The translations under genes were made by a program, and so were the position numbers. Below, in pieces: positions 54,540 to 63,623 of a DNA stretch of 64,000 bases. Under the pieces are notes generated by a model, which did no database searches, was not told the origin of the DNA, and worked only from the letters and a program-made list of their open reading frames with translations. Each line of letters starts with the position of its first letter. Within the stretch, counting starts at the first letter, position 1. The DNA is from Vibrio gallaecicus (GTDB lineage Bacteria > Pseudomonadota > Gammaproteobacteria > Enterobacterales > Vibrionaceae), in assembly GCF_024347495.1 (NCBI RefSeq), contig NZ_AP025490.1, positions 1,426,001 through 1,490,000 on the forward strand, read 5' to 3'.

Positions 54540-55481
54540 GTGGATATCAAAATTAGCCAACATAAAAATACTCTATCGTTTGACCGAATCAGTCGAGTGC
54601 TTAGTTTCATCCATTCAAACTTAAATGCTCAGTTGACGTTAGAAGACATAGCGAAAAAAAGCTGTTGGTCTCGCTGGCAGCTTCAAAGAGTGTTTCAAGC
54701 TGAAACAGGAATGACAGTTGCGAACTATGTTCGAGAACTGAGGTTAAGCCAAGCAGCGGAAGCCTTGCTAGACACGTCTGAACGAATTATTGATATTGCT
54801 TTAAATTTGGGCTTTAACTCTGAAATCAGCTTTAGCCGCTCTTTTAAAAACATGTTTGGTGCTAGTCCGAGCCAGTACCGAAAAGCAGGGCAACGAGTCG
54901 GATTAAAGAAACCAATTGGTATGACGAAGAGCTTTGAACCTATCGCTTCTAGTGCGTTACGTTTTGTTGAAGTTCGAATTGATACCAAGGAAGCGTTCGT
55001 CGTTAAAGGGCTTAAAACGGAAATTAGTGGGCTGTTCTCTTTGTCTCCTGATTTTGCACAAAAAGTGCCTCAATTATGGTCTTTACTTGAATCTGAATTA
55101 CGTAGTGAAGATAAAGCCAGCTTAAGTGCAGTTGGAGTTATCGATATGACTCAAGCTAATTTTGATGGTACAAACATAAGGTATTTGGCTGGAGTTGAAC
55201 AACAAACGTTGATTCCACTGGCACTTGGTATGGCGCTCGATGGCTCAATTTCGAAACAATTAGAAATCATGACTGTGCCTGCACAAACTTACGCGGTTGT
55301 TAAACATAAAGGAATAATCAGCGATTTACCTCATACTCTGAGCTGGTTTCTTTTGAATTGGTTACCAAATTCCGGTTACCGAGGCGTGGACGGGTATGAG
55401 CTAGAAATATACCCGAAAGATTTTGATATCGTAGGTACTAACTCAGAGATGGAATACTGGGTGCCAATCATAAAAGTGTGA
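54540..55481 (+). CDS. AraC-family regulator with GyrI-like effector domain
   Basis: 313 residues, GTG start. AraC-type double HTH at about 15-115 (L-T-L-E-D-I-A-K-K-S-C-W-S-R-W-Q-L-Q and I-A-L-N-L-G-F-N-S-E-I-S-F-S-R). A C-terminal GyrI/BmrR-like small-molecule-binding domain (about 140-313) gives the Rob-like architecture. Located between ribB and a siderophore receptor; control of either is not shown. The start is uncertain because no good ribosome binding site precedes the GTG. Confidence 0.83.
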   Translation: MDIKISQHKNTLSFDRISRVLSFIHSNLNAQLTLEDIAKKSCWSRWQLQRVFQAETGMTVANYVRELRLSQAAEALLDTSERIIDIALNLGFNSEISFSRSFKNMFGASPSQYRKAGQRVGLKKPIGMTKSFEPIASSALRFVEVRIDTKEAFVVKGLKTEISGLFSLSPDFAQKVPQLWSLLESELRSEDKASLSAVGVIDMTQANFDGTNIRYLAGVEQQTLIPLALGMALDGSISKQLEIMTVPAQTYAVVKHKGIISDLPHTLSWFLLNWLPNSGYRGVDGYELEIYPKDFDIVGTNSEMEYWVPIIKV

Positions 55482-55593
55482 TTGGCTTATTTCAGTGCAA
55501 TTGGTTTGTCTCAGTGGGAAGTGTCTTTCTATTGATATAGCTTCTTATCAGTTTTTCTTTAGTTTGTTTCGTTTACTCGTTTTTATTTCGTAT

Positions 55594-55649
55594 CCTATTC
55601 ACCTATTCACCTATTCACCTATTCACCTATTCACCTATTCACCTATTCA
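55594..55649. repeat. 8-bp tandem array (7 x CCTATTCA)
   Basis: Seven exact contiguous copies of CCTATTCA, the longest array in the window, in the spacer between the AraC gene and the TonB receptor, about 115 bp upstream of the Fur-like box. Confidence 0.96.
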
Positions 55650-55764
55650 TGTCTTTACTCAGTCCTGCATTATCGATAAATGATGCTTATTTAATGAGCG
55701 TTTAATAAATTCTCCGTCAACATGCACCAAATTGTTAATTATCTTCGTTCTGAATACATACAAT

Positions 55765-55783
55765 GCAAATGAGATTTATTACT
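55765..55783. promoter_or_regulatory. Fur-like box upstream of the siderophore receptor
   Basis: GCAAATGAGATTTATTACT matches 12 of 19 positions of the Fur consensus, with a better core (10 of 13). It lies within an inverted repeat TGCAAAT (55764-55770) / ATTTGCA (55784-55790), 31 bp before the start codon. Iron repression is expected for such a receptor. Confidence 0.55.
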
Positions 55784-55813
55784 ATTTGCATAAAGTTTGG
55801 TATCGAGGGAAAC

Positions 55814-57961
55814 ATGAAGATCAACACTCGTTTTAAGTATTCATCGCTTGCATTAGCACTGCTCAGTGCTCTTTCTACTCAAGTTCAGGCTGAAGAAGCA
55901 TATTCATCGGCTGAAAAGAACATTGATACAGTGACAATTTTAGGGAAAGCATATCGAAATACCGCGACTAAATCGGCTTTAGAGCCAGAAGAAACACCGC
56001 AGGGTATTACGGTCATTGACAGTGAACAACTTGAACAACGTGGTGTGAAGTCTTTAAACCAAGCGCTTCGTTATGCTCCGGGTGTTGTGACAGAGCAAAA
56101 AGGAGCATCGGTGACGATGTACGATACATTTTCAATTCGAGGCTTTAGCAATAACCAAAGTTATTATGATGGCTTAATTTTACCGTTCCTGACGGGTTGG
56201 AACTTACAGCCACAAATTGACCCTATTGCCTTGCAACAAGTGGAGATCTTCAAAGGTCCTACATCTGTACTTTATGGAGCGATGCCCCCTGGCGGTATGG
56301 TCAATATGATCGCTAAATCCCCGCAGGCAGAAGGCTCGACAAGAGTTGGCTTAGCGGCAGGTACTAACAATTTAACGGAAGTTTCGATAGACACTTCCGG
56401 GCAAATAGGAAGCAGTGACTTCTCATATCGTTTAGTCGCTTTGGCTCGTAAGAAAGATAGCCAAGTGGACCACGCTGAAGAAGAACGCTATGTGATTGCT
56501 CCTTCTTTAGATTGGCAAGTATCTGACAAGACACTGATTAACTTTAATCTTTACTATCAGAATGACCCATCAATGGGGACGAATTCTGCAATGCCATTAG
56601 AAGCGATTAAGTTCCATGAACCATCAGTTTCAATGGGAGATAAGAATTGGAGTACATTTGATCGTGAAGTCATAATGCTTGGCTATAAGGTCAATCATGA
56701 GATAAACAACAACTGGACCTTCCTGCAGAATGCTCGATATGCCGATGCTTCGTTAACTCAAAAGAATACCTACCATAGAGCAACGAATTTTGACTCGACT
56801 ACTGGTCAATTAATTCGAAACGTTTATAGCACAGAAGAAGATTCTCAAAGTTTTACTATTGATAATCAAATCACTGGTGCGGTTATGTTGAGTGGACTTG
56901 AACATAACTTATTGTTTGGTGTGGATTACATGAAGCTGTCGGGTGACTCTCTGTATAACGAATACACAGCTAATGCCGCATTCTATGGGTTTGATGCGTA
57001 CAACCCTAACAATGACTTGTTAGACCCGAGCCAGCTCCAAGAAAATTACAAAGAAACTCACGATATCACAACTCAGCAGTTGGGCTTCTATTTCCAAGAT
57101 CAAGTGAGATACGATTCGCTAATCTTACTTGCTGGTGGTCGCTATGATCTATTTGAAGCTAGTGATGATAAGAGCAGTGTACTCCCAGCTTATGATGGCA
57201 AAGATGAAGCGGATCATGACCAGTTTTCATATCGAGTTGGCGCATTATACGAATTGGATAATGGTTTCTCCCCATTTGTTAGCTATGCCACTAGCTTTGA
57301 GCCAGCAGCAGGGTCAGACATTAACGGCAACGCTTTAAAACCGCAATTGGGTGAGCAAGTAGAAGTAGGGGTGAAGTACTTATCGCAAGATATGTCACAA
57401 GAGTTAACGGCTTCGTACTTCCATATTACAAAAACAGATGCTATTGCCGCTGACCCATCTGATCCTTCATACCGAGCAAAAATTCAATTAGGTGAAGTAA
57501 GGTCTCAAGGAATGGAGCTTGAAGGTCGTTGGTCGGTGACTGAATCATGGGACATGAATGCAAGTTATACCTATCTTGATATGGAAATCACGGAAGACTC
57601 TAATCAGAGCTTAGTGGGCACGACTCCAATTTATGTACCTGAGCATGCTGCAAATCTTTGGAGTAACTACTTTGTTTATGGTGGTGTTTTAGATGGAGCA
57701 AGAGTTAGCGCGGGCGCACGTTATATTGGTGAAATGCAAATGGATGCTGCGAATACACAAGGTAAGGTACCATCTTACACAGTTGTTGATGCATCGATTG
57801 GTTATGATTTAGGTTCAGCAAGTGATTCTTTATCTGGCGCTACAGCGAACCTGGTTGTTACAAACTTATTCAATGAAGAATACTATACCTGCTATGACCA
57901 ATCTAACTGTTGGTTTGGCGCTGAGCAATCAGTTGAACTTAATGTAAATTATGAATTTTAG
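55814..57961 (+). CDS. TonB-dependent siderophore receptor
   Basis: About 715 residues from the ATG at 55814, which has a GAGGGAAA ribosome binding site and starts a normal signal peptide (cleaved after V-Q-A). A TonB-box-like D-T-V-T-I-L-G follows, then the plug domain (E-T-P-Q-G-I-T-V-I and F-K-G-P-T-S-V-L-Y-G-A-M-P-P-G-G) and a 22-strand barrel ending in N-V-N-Y-E-F. It resembles FhuA-type hydroxamate/ferrichrome receptors. No biosynthesis or ABC genes adjoin, so it may import a foreign siderophore. Substrate not proven. Confidence 0.88.
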   Translation: MKINTRFKYSSLALALLSALSTQVQAEEAYSSAEKNIDTVTILGKAYRNTATKSALEPEETPQGITVIDSEQLEQRGVKSLNQALRYAPGVVTEQKGASVTMYDTFSIRGFSNNQSYYDGLILPFLTGWNLQPQIDPIALQQVEIFKGPTSVLYGAMPPGGMVNMIAKSPQAEGSTRVGLAAGTNNLTEVSIDTSGQIGSSDFSYRLVALARKKDSQVDHAEEERYVIAPSLDWQVSDKTLINFNLYYQNDPSMGTNSAMPLEAIKFHEPSVSMGDKNWSTFDREVIMLGYKVNHEINNNWTFLQNARYADASLTQKNTYHRATNFDSTTGQLIRNVYSTEEDSQSFTIDNQITGAVMLSGLEHNLLFGVDYMKLSGDSLYNEYTANAAFYGFDAYNPNNDLLDPSQLQENYKETHDITTQQLGFYFQDQVRYDSLILLAGGRYDLFEASDDKSSVLPAYDGKDEADHDQFSYRVGALYELDNGFSPFVSYATSFEPAAGSDINGNALKPQLGEQVEVGVKYLSQDMSQELTASYFHITKTDAIAADPSDPSYRAKIQLGEVRSQGMELEGRWSVTESWDMNASYTYLDMEITEDSNQSLVGTTPIYVPEHAANLWSNYFVYGGVLDGARVSAGARYIGEMQMDAANTQGKVPSYTVVDASIGYDLGSASDSLSGATANLVVTNLFNEEYYTCYDQSNCWFGAEQSVELNVNYEF

Positions 57962-58013
57962 TCAACTTTAACGAATTCATAATGTATTAATCAGTTTTCA
58001 GTTAAACGCTATT

Positions 58014-58060
58014 AATTAGTAGCATTTACTTCGTAGTAATTAATAGCATTCAGTTCGCAG
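58014..58060. repeat. Imperfect 23-bp direct repeat pair
   Basis: Two 23-bp units (58014-58036 and 58038-58060) sharing the pattern AATTAxTAGCATTxAxTTCGxAG, 19 of 23 identical. Confidence 0.7.
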
Positions 58061-58067
58061 GAAATTT

Positions 58068-58092
58068 AAAGCAGCCAATTTGGCTGCTTTTT
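58068..58092. terminator. Terminator of the TonB receptor gene
   Basis: AAAGCAGCCA / TGGCTGCTTT stem with a tiny loop and five T, about 107 bp after the stop. Confidence 0.9.
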
Positions 58093-58380
58093 CTGTTCTC
58101 CCATTTGGTATCCGAAACTAGTTTTTATAGGCTCACCAGTATTAAATATTTTGTCTAATACAATGCTTAATAACACTTCAGTAAAGGATGAGTAATAGGT
58201 GAGTAGGTTAGTATTGATTAGATTTATAATCGTTAAATAAATCGCACCACAGAATGTTAAATACAGCTCAAAATTGAAAGCAGGTAGGCAGAGACTTCGA
58301 CCTTAGTGAGATAAAGTAGCGCCAGTTATCTGTTACTGAAGTGGCAGTCATGATGCTTTGTTTCGATTTTGGAGTTTGAA

Positions 58381-58926
58381 ATGACAGAAAAAGAAAAAAT
58401 GCTCGCGGGTCTTCCTTACGATGCTTGGGATGAAACATTACTAAAAGACAGAATGAATGCCAAGGCTGCGTGTCATCGATTCAATTTGGCTGATCCCGTA
58501 AAATTAGATGAACGAATGACAACATTAAAAGAGCTAGTATCGTTTGACGGCCAAGCTCATATGGAGCCTAATTTTTTCTGTGACTATGGATACAACATCA
58601 AAATAGGCAATAATTTCTATGCCAACCACAATCTGACTATTGTTGATGTGTGTGAAGTATCTATCGGTGAGAATGTAATGTTTGGCCCACATGTAATGAT
58701 CTCAACAGGCACTCATCCTCTTGATCCAATCGAGCGTCAAAAAACAGAATACGGCGCGAAGATATGCATAGGTAACGATGTGTGGGTTGGCGGGAATGCT
58801 TCTATTCTACCGGGTGTTACGATTGGTAATAATTGTGTAATTGGCGCAGGTAGCGTTGTTAACAGAGATATACCTGATAACAGCGTAGCGGTTGGAAACC
58901 CATGCCGAGTAATCAAATCGGTATAA
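58381..58926 (+). CDS. Sugar O-acetyltransferase (Maa/LacA-like)
   Basis: About 181 residues. N-terminal maltose-acetyltransferase helical region (E-K-M-L-A-G-L-P-Y-D-A-W-D) followed by left-handed beta-helix hexapeptide repeats (I-G-N-N-F-Y-A-N-H-N-L, I-G-N-D-V-W-V-G-G-N-A, I-G-N-N-C-V-I-G-A-G-S-V-V). The catalytic His is in the S-T-G-T-H-P-L motif. Acetyl-CoA dependent. ATG at 58381 chosen for the GGAG before it. Confidence 0.9.
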   Translation: MTEKEKMLAGLPYDAWDETLLKDRMNAKAACHRFNLADPVKLDERMTTLKELVSFDGQAHMEPNFFCDYGYNIKIGNNFYANHNLTIVDVCEVSIGENVMFGPHVMISTGTHPLDPIERQKTEYGAKICIGNDVWVGGNASILPGVTIGNNCVIGAGSVVNRDIPDNSVAVGNPCRVIKSV

Positions 58927-58943
58927 GCTGTTCTAGAAGATAG

Positions 58944-58975
58944 AAAAATGGCACTCGTAATGAGTGCCATTTTTT
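58944..58975. terminator. Bidirectional terminator
   Basis: AAAATGGCACTC / GAGTGCCATTTT stem, loop GTAAT, A- and T-runs. It serves the acetyltransferase and the convergent MarR gene. Confidence 0.95.
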
Positions 58976-59027
58976 GTATCAAACTTAATTTCATCAATGA
59001 AAGCGAAATCAGTTGCAGTCGGTAACT

Positions 59028-59504
59028 TTAGCTAGGCTTTGCAATACTTTCTAACTGAAGTACAGGAGCCGCATCAATATCTTCGGCGTTCATCATTGAA
59101 GATACACGCTGCATTGAAGAAAGGAGCAAGCTTTGTTCCCATGCATCGAGATTCTGAAATTTGTTTACAAAGCTGTCTTGTAACGGCTGTGGTGCATTGC
59201 TCAGTAGCTCTTTACCTTTTTCCGTTAGATTCGCATGTACTTTACGGCGATCTGATTCACTACGAACGCGCTGTACATAGCCATTATGTTCTAAGCGGTC
59301 GATAATTGTAGTCGTAGTCGCTTGGCTCACATTCGTATGGTTCGACAATTCTTTGATTGTCACATTATGCATTTCTTGGATAGCACGCATCAAAATAAGC
59401 TGAGGACCTGTTAATCCATATTCTTTGCTTAGTTTTTTTGAATGTAAATCGATAGCTCGAATTATCTGGCGGATAGCGACCAGAATTTCTTCATGTTTTT
59501 CCAA
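59028..59504 (-). CDS. MarR-family regulator, CosR/EctR-like
   Basis: 158 residues if started at the TTG at 59504 (M-E-K-H-E-E-I-L), which has an AAAGG at proper spacing; this also gives the length I recall for CosR. MarR winged helix with I-K-E-L-S-N-H-T-N-V-S-Q-A-T-T-T-T-I-I-D-R as recognition region. The sequence strongly resembles CosR/EctR repressors, which in Vibrio repress ectoine synthesis and glycine-betaine/choline uptake at low salinity. No compatible-solute gene is adjacent, so identification rests on sequence memory. Confidence 0.75.
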   Translation of the reverse strand: MEKHEEILVAIRQIIRAIDLHSKKLSKEYGLTGPQLILMRAIQEMHNVTIKELSNHTNVSQATTTTIIDRLEHNGYVQRVRSESDRRKVHANLTEKGKELLSNAPQPLQDSFVNKFQNLDAWEQSLLLSSMQRVSSMMNAEDIDAAPVLQLESIAKPS

Positions 59505-59945
59505 GAGACAGACCTTTGTATAAATGCACAATTGATGGGTTTACAACGTTCGCTTCGAAGACGTGAATAATGAGAAGTGTTGGAACTTTTCAAAACGGTA
59601 AGACGATGATGTGCTGAACTGTAAACTTTCAGATAATTTTATTAATTTCCGCATTGTACTTATGTTCAGACTATTCTCAATCTTTTCTATGCACCAATCA
59701 CCATCTCACTCCACAAGACAGAACAAAACAATGTAATGTAAATGTTATGTCACTCGAATAATTCCTGTAGAACGGCATTCTAAGCATTCAGATTGATTAA
59801 CGATATGTATGGTTTTTAAGCTTAATGTCACAAATATCAATAAAATAAGGTGTTCATACATTTATAAATGAGAGGTCAGACCGTATTAAATTTTTGATTA
59901 AATCTAATCTTATGTTGATTTTAATCCAATCAAACAGAAGGTTAT
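59505..59945. other. Intergenic region between divergent MarR and endonuclease genes
   Basis: 441 bp, AT-rich, holding the two promoters. I see no gene, tandem array or convincing operator in it. Confidence 0.5.
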
Positions 59946-61580
59946 ATGATAAATAGAATAATAACACTAAGTGGTATGGCGGTATTTCTCTCTGCCAGCG
60001 CACAAGCACAAATTCAAAATGGTAACTTTGAATCATGGGAAGGGAACACACCTGCAGGATGGTCGGTAATTGATTCTGGAGTTGCAGTATCACCAACTTC
60101 TGAACAAACTAAGAATGGTCAGTTAGCTGCAAAAGTGACAGTGAATACCGGCAGTCAAAGTAATACAGACTTCTTACAAACGGTGAATGTCGAGCAGGGT
60201 AAAACTTATAATTTCTCAGTAGGGGTTTACCATACTGAAGGAAATGTAAAAGCGAGATTGTATGTTGACGGTTACCAAGGCTACTCCAACAACGGAACAA
60301 AAAATCAATGGCAAGATGTTAGCTTTAGCTACTCTGCTACTGCAAATAAAGATATTCAAGTTGGTCTAAGGTTTTACGATGTATCCGGTTTTGATGGCTC
60401 AGAAGTCGTCTATGTAGATAATTTCCAGCCAACGGAAAGCATTACGCCGCCTGTTACCCCTGGAAGCTGTTCTGATACCAGTGTGACACTTACTTTAGTG
60501 ACTGATGATTATGCGTCTGAAACAAGCTGGGCAGTAAAAACATCGGCAAACCACACTCTATACACTGGTCAAGATTACAGCAATAACACCACTAATAATG
60601 CCGAGATGTGTTTACCAAATGGTGATTACACCTTTGAAATTACCGATTCGTATGGCGACGGAATCTGCTGTACTGCGGGCAATGGATCATACAGCTTAGC
60701 AACTGCTAGCAAAACTCTTGCTTCAGGCGGTGAATTTAAATCAAATGAAATTGTAGCATTTTCAATTGGTGGTTCGACTACGCCACCTGTTACTCCACCA
60801 ACGTCAGGCTTAGGTGAGTACTACAAAGCCGCTGAAGGTAAGACAGGGTATGAGCTTAAAACTGCGCTCTACAACATTATTAATAATCATAATGGACAAG
60901 GATACGGGGCAGTTTGGACGCTATTAAAAGATGCTGATATTGATACCTATTTTGAAAATGACGGTTCAATTTTAGATATGTACTCTGAAAAACCATCAGG
61001 TAATGACAGCGTACAATTTACAAAAGTCACTGATCAGTGTGGTCAATATCAAGCTGAAGGTGGTTGCTATAACCGTGAGCACTCATTCCCTAAAAGTTGG
61101 TTTGGCGGTAAAGTTGAGCCAATGAACTCTGACGGGCACCACTTATTTGCAACAGACGGCTATGTGAACTCTAAACGAAGTAACTGGCCATTTGGTGAGG
61201 TAGGTACAGCAACCTATACTTCAAGTAATGGATCTAAAGCAGGGAGCGCGGTTTCCTCTTTAGGTTATGCAGGTACTGTATTTGAACCTATTGATGAATT
61301 TAAAGGTGATTTCGCACGTGCGTATTTCTATATGGCTACTCGCTATGAAAACGAAATCGCGAGCTGGGAAGGAAACTCAACCAGTTCAGATGCTGTTTTA
61401 GATGGGACGAATACTACGGTATTTGAACCTTGGTTACTGGCGATGCTAAAACGCTGGCATACTGCTGACCCAGTTAGTCAGAAAGAACTAGACAGAAACC
61501 AAGCGGTTCAAGATTTCCAAGGAAACCGAAACCCATTCATCGATCATCCTGAATTAGTGACTTCAATTTGGGGTAACTAA
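59946..61580 (+). CDS. Secreted multidomain endonuclease I
   Basis: 544 residues. Signal peptide (cleaved after A-Q-A at about 21). Residues 22-165 form a carbohydrate-binding-like beta sandwich (Q-N-G-N-F-E-S-W, A-G-W-S-V). Residues about 175-275 contain a D-S-Y-G-D-G-I-C-C domain also seen in secreted bacterial proteases. After a Pro/Thr linker, residues 290-544 are an endonuclease I domain (PF04231) with N-R-E-H-S-F-P-K-S-W at 376-385, H379 being the usual catalytic position. Plain Vibrio Dns/EndA is about 230 residues. Likely an extracellular DNase for DNA as nutrient or in biofilms. Confidence 0.88.
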   Translation: MINRIITLSGMAVFLSASAQAQIQNGNFESWEGNTPAGWSVIDSGVAVSPTSEQTKNGQLAAKVTVNTGSQSNTDFLQTVNVEQGKTYNFSVGVYHTEGNVKARLYVDGYQGYSNNGTKNQWQDVSFSYSATANKDIQVGLRFYDVSGFDGSEVVYVDNFQPTESITPPVTPGSCSDTSVTLTLVTDDYASETSWAVKTSANHTLYTGQDYSNNTTNNAEMCLPNGDYTFEITDSYGDGICCTAGNGSYSLATASKTLASGGEFKSNEIVAFSIGGSTTPPVTPPTSGLGEYYKAAEGKTGYELKTALYNIINNHNGQGYGAVWTLLKDADIDTYFENDGSILDMYSEKPSGNDSVQFTKVTDQCGQYQAEGGCYNREHSFPKSWFGGKVEPMNSDGHHLFATDGYVNSKRSNWPFGEVGTATYTSSNGSKAGSAVSSLGYAGTVFEPIDEFKGDFARAYFYMATRYENEIASWEGNSTSSDAVLDGTNTTVFEPWLLAMLKRWHTADPVSQKELDRNQAVQDFQGNRNPFIDHPELVTSIWGN

Positions 61581-61682
61581 ACTGTGTTGATACAGAGTCG
61601 GTTATAGCTTTCATCAGTTAGAGCTGAAATCGAACATAGCTTTAATCAACTCTGTTTAATGCATATCGGGTGACTCGAATAT

Positions 61683-61710
61683 AATAGCCCAAACTAGTTG
61701 GGCTATTTTT
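61683..61710. terminator. Terminator after the endonuclease gene
   Basis: AATAGCCCAA / TTGGGCTATT stem, loop ACTAG, T-run. Confidence 0.92.
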
Positions 61711-61816
61711 ATGCGAGCTCATAAAGCGCGGGATTTATTTTGAGCCATAAGCCATAAGCCGTGTACTAGAAGCCTGTATAGCGAAGAAACATTGAATATA
61801 AAGTTAATACTTCGCA

Positions 61817-62983
61817 TTAAGCCGTTTTAAGTGGTTCGGTTAAGATAGAAGAGACTTCTCTTCTTGCCGTTGAAGGCGTGCGATCTGCTTTACCTAAGCG
61901 GAATAGCATTTGAACTGTGTCTGACGGCTTGATACCAAAATGCTGTTTGAACTCAGATTGGATAGGCAACATATCTTGATACTCCTGCAAAATCTGACTC
62001 ATAGGGTGTTGAGCAATGCCCAAAGCCGTCGCGGTAAGGTTAAATCGGCTGTAAAGACGGCCTAGTTCAACTTGGGTCTTTCGGCTGTTATCAGATGTCG
62101 ATAGCCAAGCATAATGTTGAGTACTCGCAACGGCATTTTTAACTGACTTAACGCCTTCTTTACCAAACGAGGCGGGATCCGACTCTGCTTTGTCTCGGCT
62201 AATAAAAAAGTTTTGGGCGATTAACTTCTTAATGCCAGTTACGCCATTCTGCTCTAAGCCAAACCCATCCCGATACGTTGATATTTCCTGATCATTGAAG
62301 CGAAACATTGCGATGGTTTCTAAGCTTCTTTCTTTATTTTGCTCTTCTATCTCCATCGCGTTAACCAAATAGTTTGCCATAGCTTCGTTATCAGTCGGTG
62401 TGTCGATAAAGCGTAATGAAACATCGCTGTTCTCTATAACGGCTCGCAATGCGCTAATCTGGTTAGCGTTAAGTCTTTCATCGCGATAAGGCGTTTTTGT
62501 TGATTGACGAATCAGTAATTGAGCAAACAAAGGGTCTGGCTCTATTTGATCACTCTTTTCAAGTTTTATGTCGGCTACAGGCAGTGACGCAATACTTTGG
62601 TTGTCATATTCGCCTTCAGGGAAGTAATCAATGGTGGCTAGTATCCCGATTTGGCTGGCTGCAATCACAAGGCTTTCAATAAAGGTCCCTTGCCCGATAT
62701 GAATTTGCCTATGAATAGGGTCGGTTTGTGGTAGTAATCGTTCTTGATCGACAAACAATCTGATCGTGTCTTTGCCTATGAATGCGACTTTCCAAGGCTG
62801 TTTGTTATGAGGGTTTGGGCAAAGCATGGCGTAACTGATCAGCGTTTTTCTTAAATCATCTTGCTGATGAGATGGTCTTAAAGGGCTTGGTGATCCATTA
62901 GTGAATTGAGTCATCATTAATGGCGTTGCCGCCAGAATGACTGAACCTGTACCAACGACTTTAATAAAGTTTCTTCTGTTCAT
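61817..62983 (-). CDS. Tat-exported nitroreductase-like (Acg family) FMN-binding protein
   Basis: About 388 residues. Starts M-N-R-R-N-F-I-K-V, a twin-arginine signal, followed by a hydrophobic stretch, so export in folded form is expected. The body resembles Acg-type nitroreductase-fold proteins (S-Y-A-M-L-C-P-N-P-H-N-K-Q-P-W near the start, R-Q-S-T-K-T-P-Y-R-D in the middle), which bind FMN. The ATG at 62983 has GAGG upstream. Divergent from a MarR regulator with a long palindrome between them, so regulation by that MarR is likely. Substrate unknown. Confidence 0.85.
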   Translation of the reverse strand: MNRRNFIKVVGTGSVILAATPLMMTQFTNGSPSPLRPSHQQDDLRKTLISYAMLCPNPHNKQPWKVAFIGKDTIRLFVDQERLLPQTDPIHRQIHIGQGTFIESLVIAASQIGILATIDYFPEGEYDNQSIASLPVADIKLEKSDQIEPDPLFAQLLIRQSTKTPYRDERLNANQISALRAVIENSDVSLRFIDTPTDNEAMANYLVNAMEIEEQNKERSLETIAMFRFNDQEISTYRDGFGLEQNGVTGIKKLIAQNFFISRDKAESDPASFGKEGVKSVKNAVASTQHYAWLSTSDNSRKTQVELGRLYSRFNLTATALGIAQHPMSQILQEYQDMLPIQSEFKQHFGIKPSDTVQMLFRLGKADRTPSTARREVSSILTEPLKTA

Positions 62984-63010
62984 GACTTTGCCTCTTCCCA
63001 TTGATTTGCT

Positions 63011-63057
63011 AAAATACATTCCGTGGAATAAATATTATATTCCTGGGAATGTATTTT
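63011..63057. promoter_or_regulatory. Probable MarR operator between the divergent pair
   Basis: Two 20-bp arms (63011-63030 and 63038-63057) pair at 18 of 20 positions around the 7-nt spacer AATATTA. Inside each arm are GGAAT/ATTCC motifs. It lies in the 91-bp gap between the nitroreductase-like and MarR genes. Confidence 0.8.
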
Positions 63058-63074
63058 CAAGAGGTTTTATCCGT

Positions 63075-63527
63075 ATGTCTCAAAATAAGCATCAGCTTGG
63101 AAGTAAGTTATTTATTTCTTTAGGAATTATTCATCAGTTAACTGACGCTTGGTTAGCCAAGGCTTTAGGACCACATAACCTTACACAGTCTCAATTTAAT
63201 GTTTTGACGCATTTTTCACGTCATCCTGATCAAGCACAAACCGTTAGTCAGCTTTCCGATGTGATGCAAATGAATCAGCCTGGCTTAACAAAAGTAGTGA
63301 ATAAATTGTTTGATATGGGGTTGGTCGATATTGAAAAAGATGCCGATGATGGTCGAAAGAAGTGGATTAAGATCAATCAATCGGGGTTAGAAAAAGTCAG
63401 TGTGGCTTATGCGAGTTTCTCGCCAATGATGGAGAGTTGCTTTGGTGGTTGGGAAGAAGAGGAAATGTCAGACACTTTGGAGAAAATCAATAAATTAAAA
63501 GGCTGGCTGGACTCTCATCGAGATTAA
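63075..63527 (+). CDS. MarR-family regulator
   Basis: About 150 residues from the ATG at 63075 (M-S-Q-N-K-H-Q-L-G); the open frame extends upstream across the operator region but that part is not family-like. Winged HTH with V-S-Q-L-S-D-V-M-Q-M-N-Q-P-G-L-T-K-V-V-N-K as recognition segment. Divergent from the Acg-like gene, its probable target along with itself. Confidence 0.87.
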   Translation: MSQNKHQLGSKLFISLGIIHQLTDAWLAKALGPHNLTQSQFNVLTHFSRHPDQAQTVSQLSDVMQMNQPGLTKVVNKLFDMGLVDIEKDADDGRKKWIKINQSGLEKVSVAYASFSPMMESCFGGWEEEEMSDTLEKINKLKGWLDSHRD

Positions 63528-63592
63528 AGAGTCACAATTGGTTACTCAGAAGTTTAATGGCTAAAAATTTTGATAGCGCCAGTAATGAAAAA

Positions 63593-63618
63593 GCCCACGT
63601 GATGGTGAGTCACGGGGC
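63593..63618 (-). terminator. Terminator of the CBS-domain transporter gene
   Basis: On the minus strand GCCCCGTGA / TCACGTGGGC (one bulge) with a 7-nt loop and a following T-run. It is placed beyond the stop at 63731. Confidence 0.7.
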
Positions 63619-63623
63619 CGTGT

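Larger units (their letters stand above)
57962..58380. other. Intergenic region after the TonB receptor
   Basis: About 420 bp without a gene. It holds a 23-bp direct repeat pair, the receptor's terminator and the promoter region of the acetyltransferase. Confidence 0.6.

Noticed and set aside
55594..55649. Possible CRISPR array
   Set aside because: Units are 8 bp and directly adjacent with no spacers, and no cas genes are present.
55495..55683. 62-codon frame made mostly of the CCTATTCA array
   Set aside because: The translated repeat (P-I-H-L-F-T-Y-S) is a by-product of the 8-bp array; no start signal or conservation visible.
62937..63074. Upstream extension of the MarR gene
   Set aside because: It would cover the operator palindrome and overlap the divergent gene; the family N-terminus begins at 63075.
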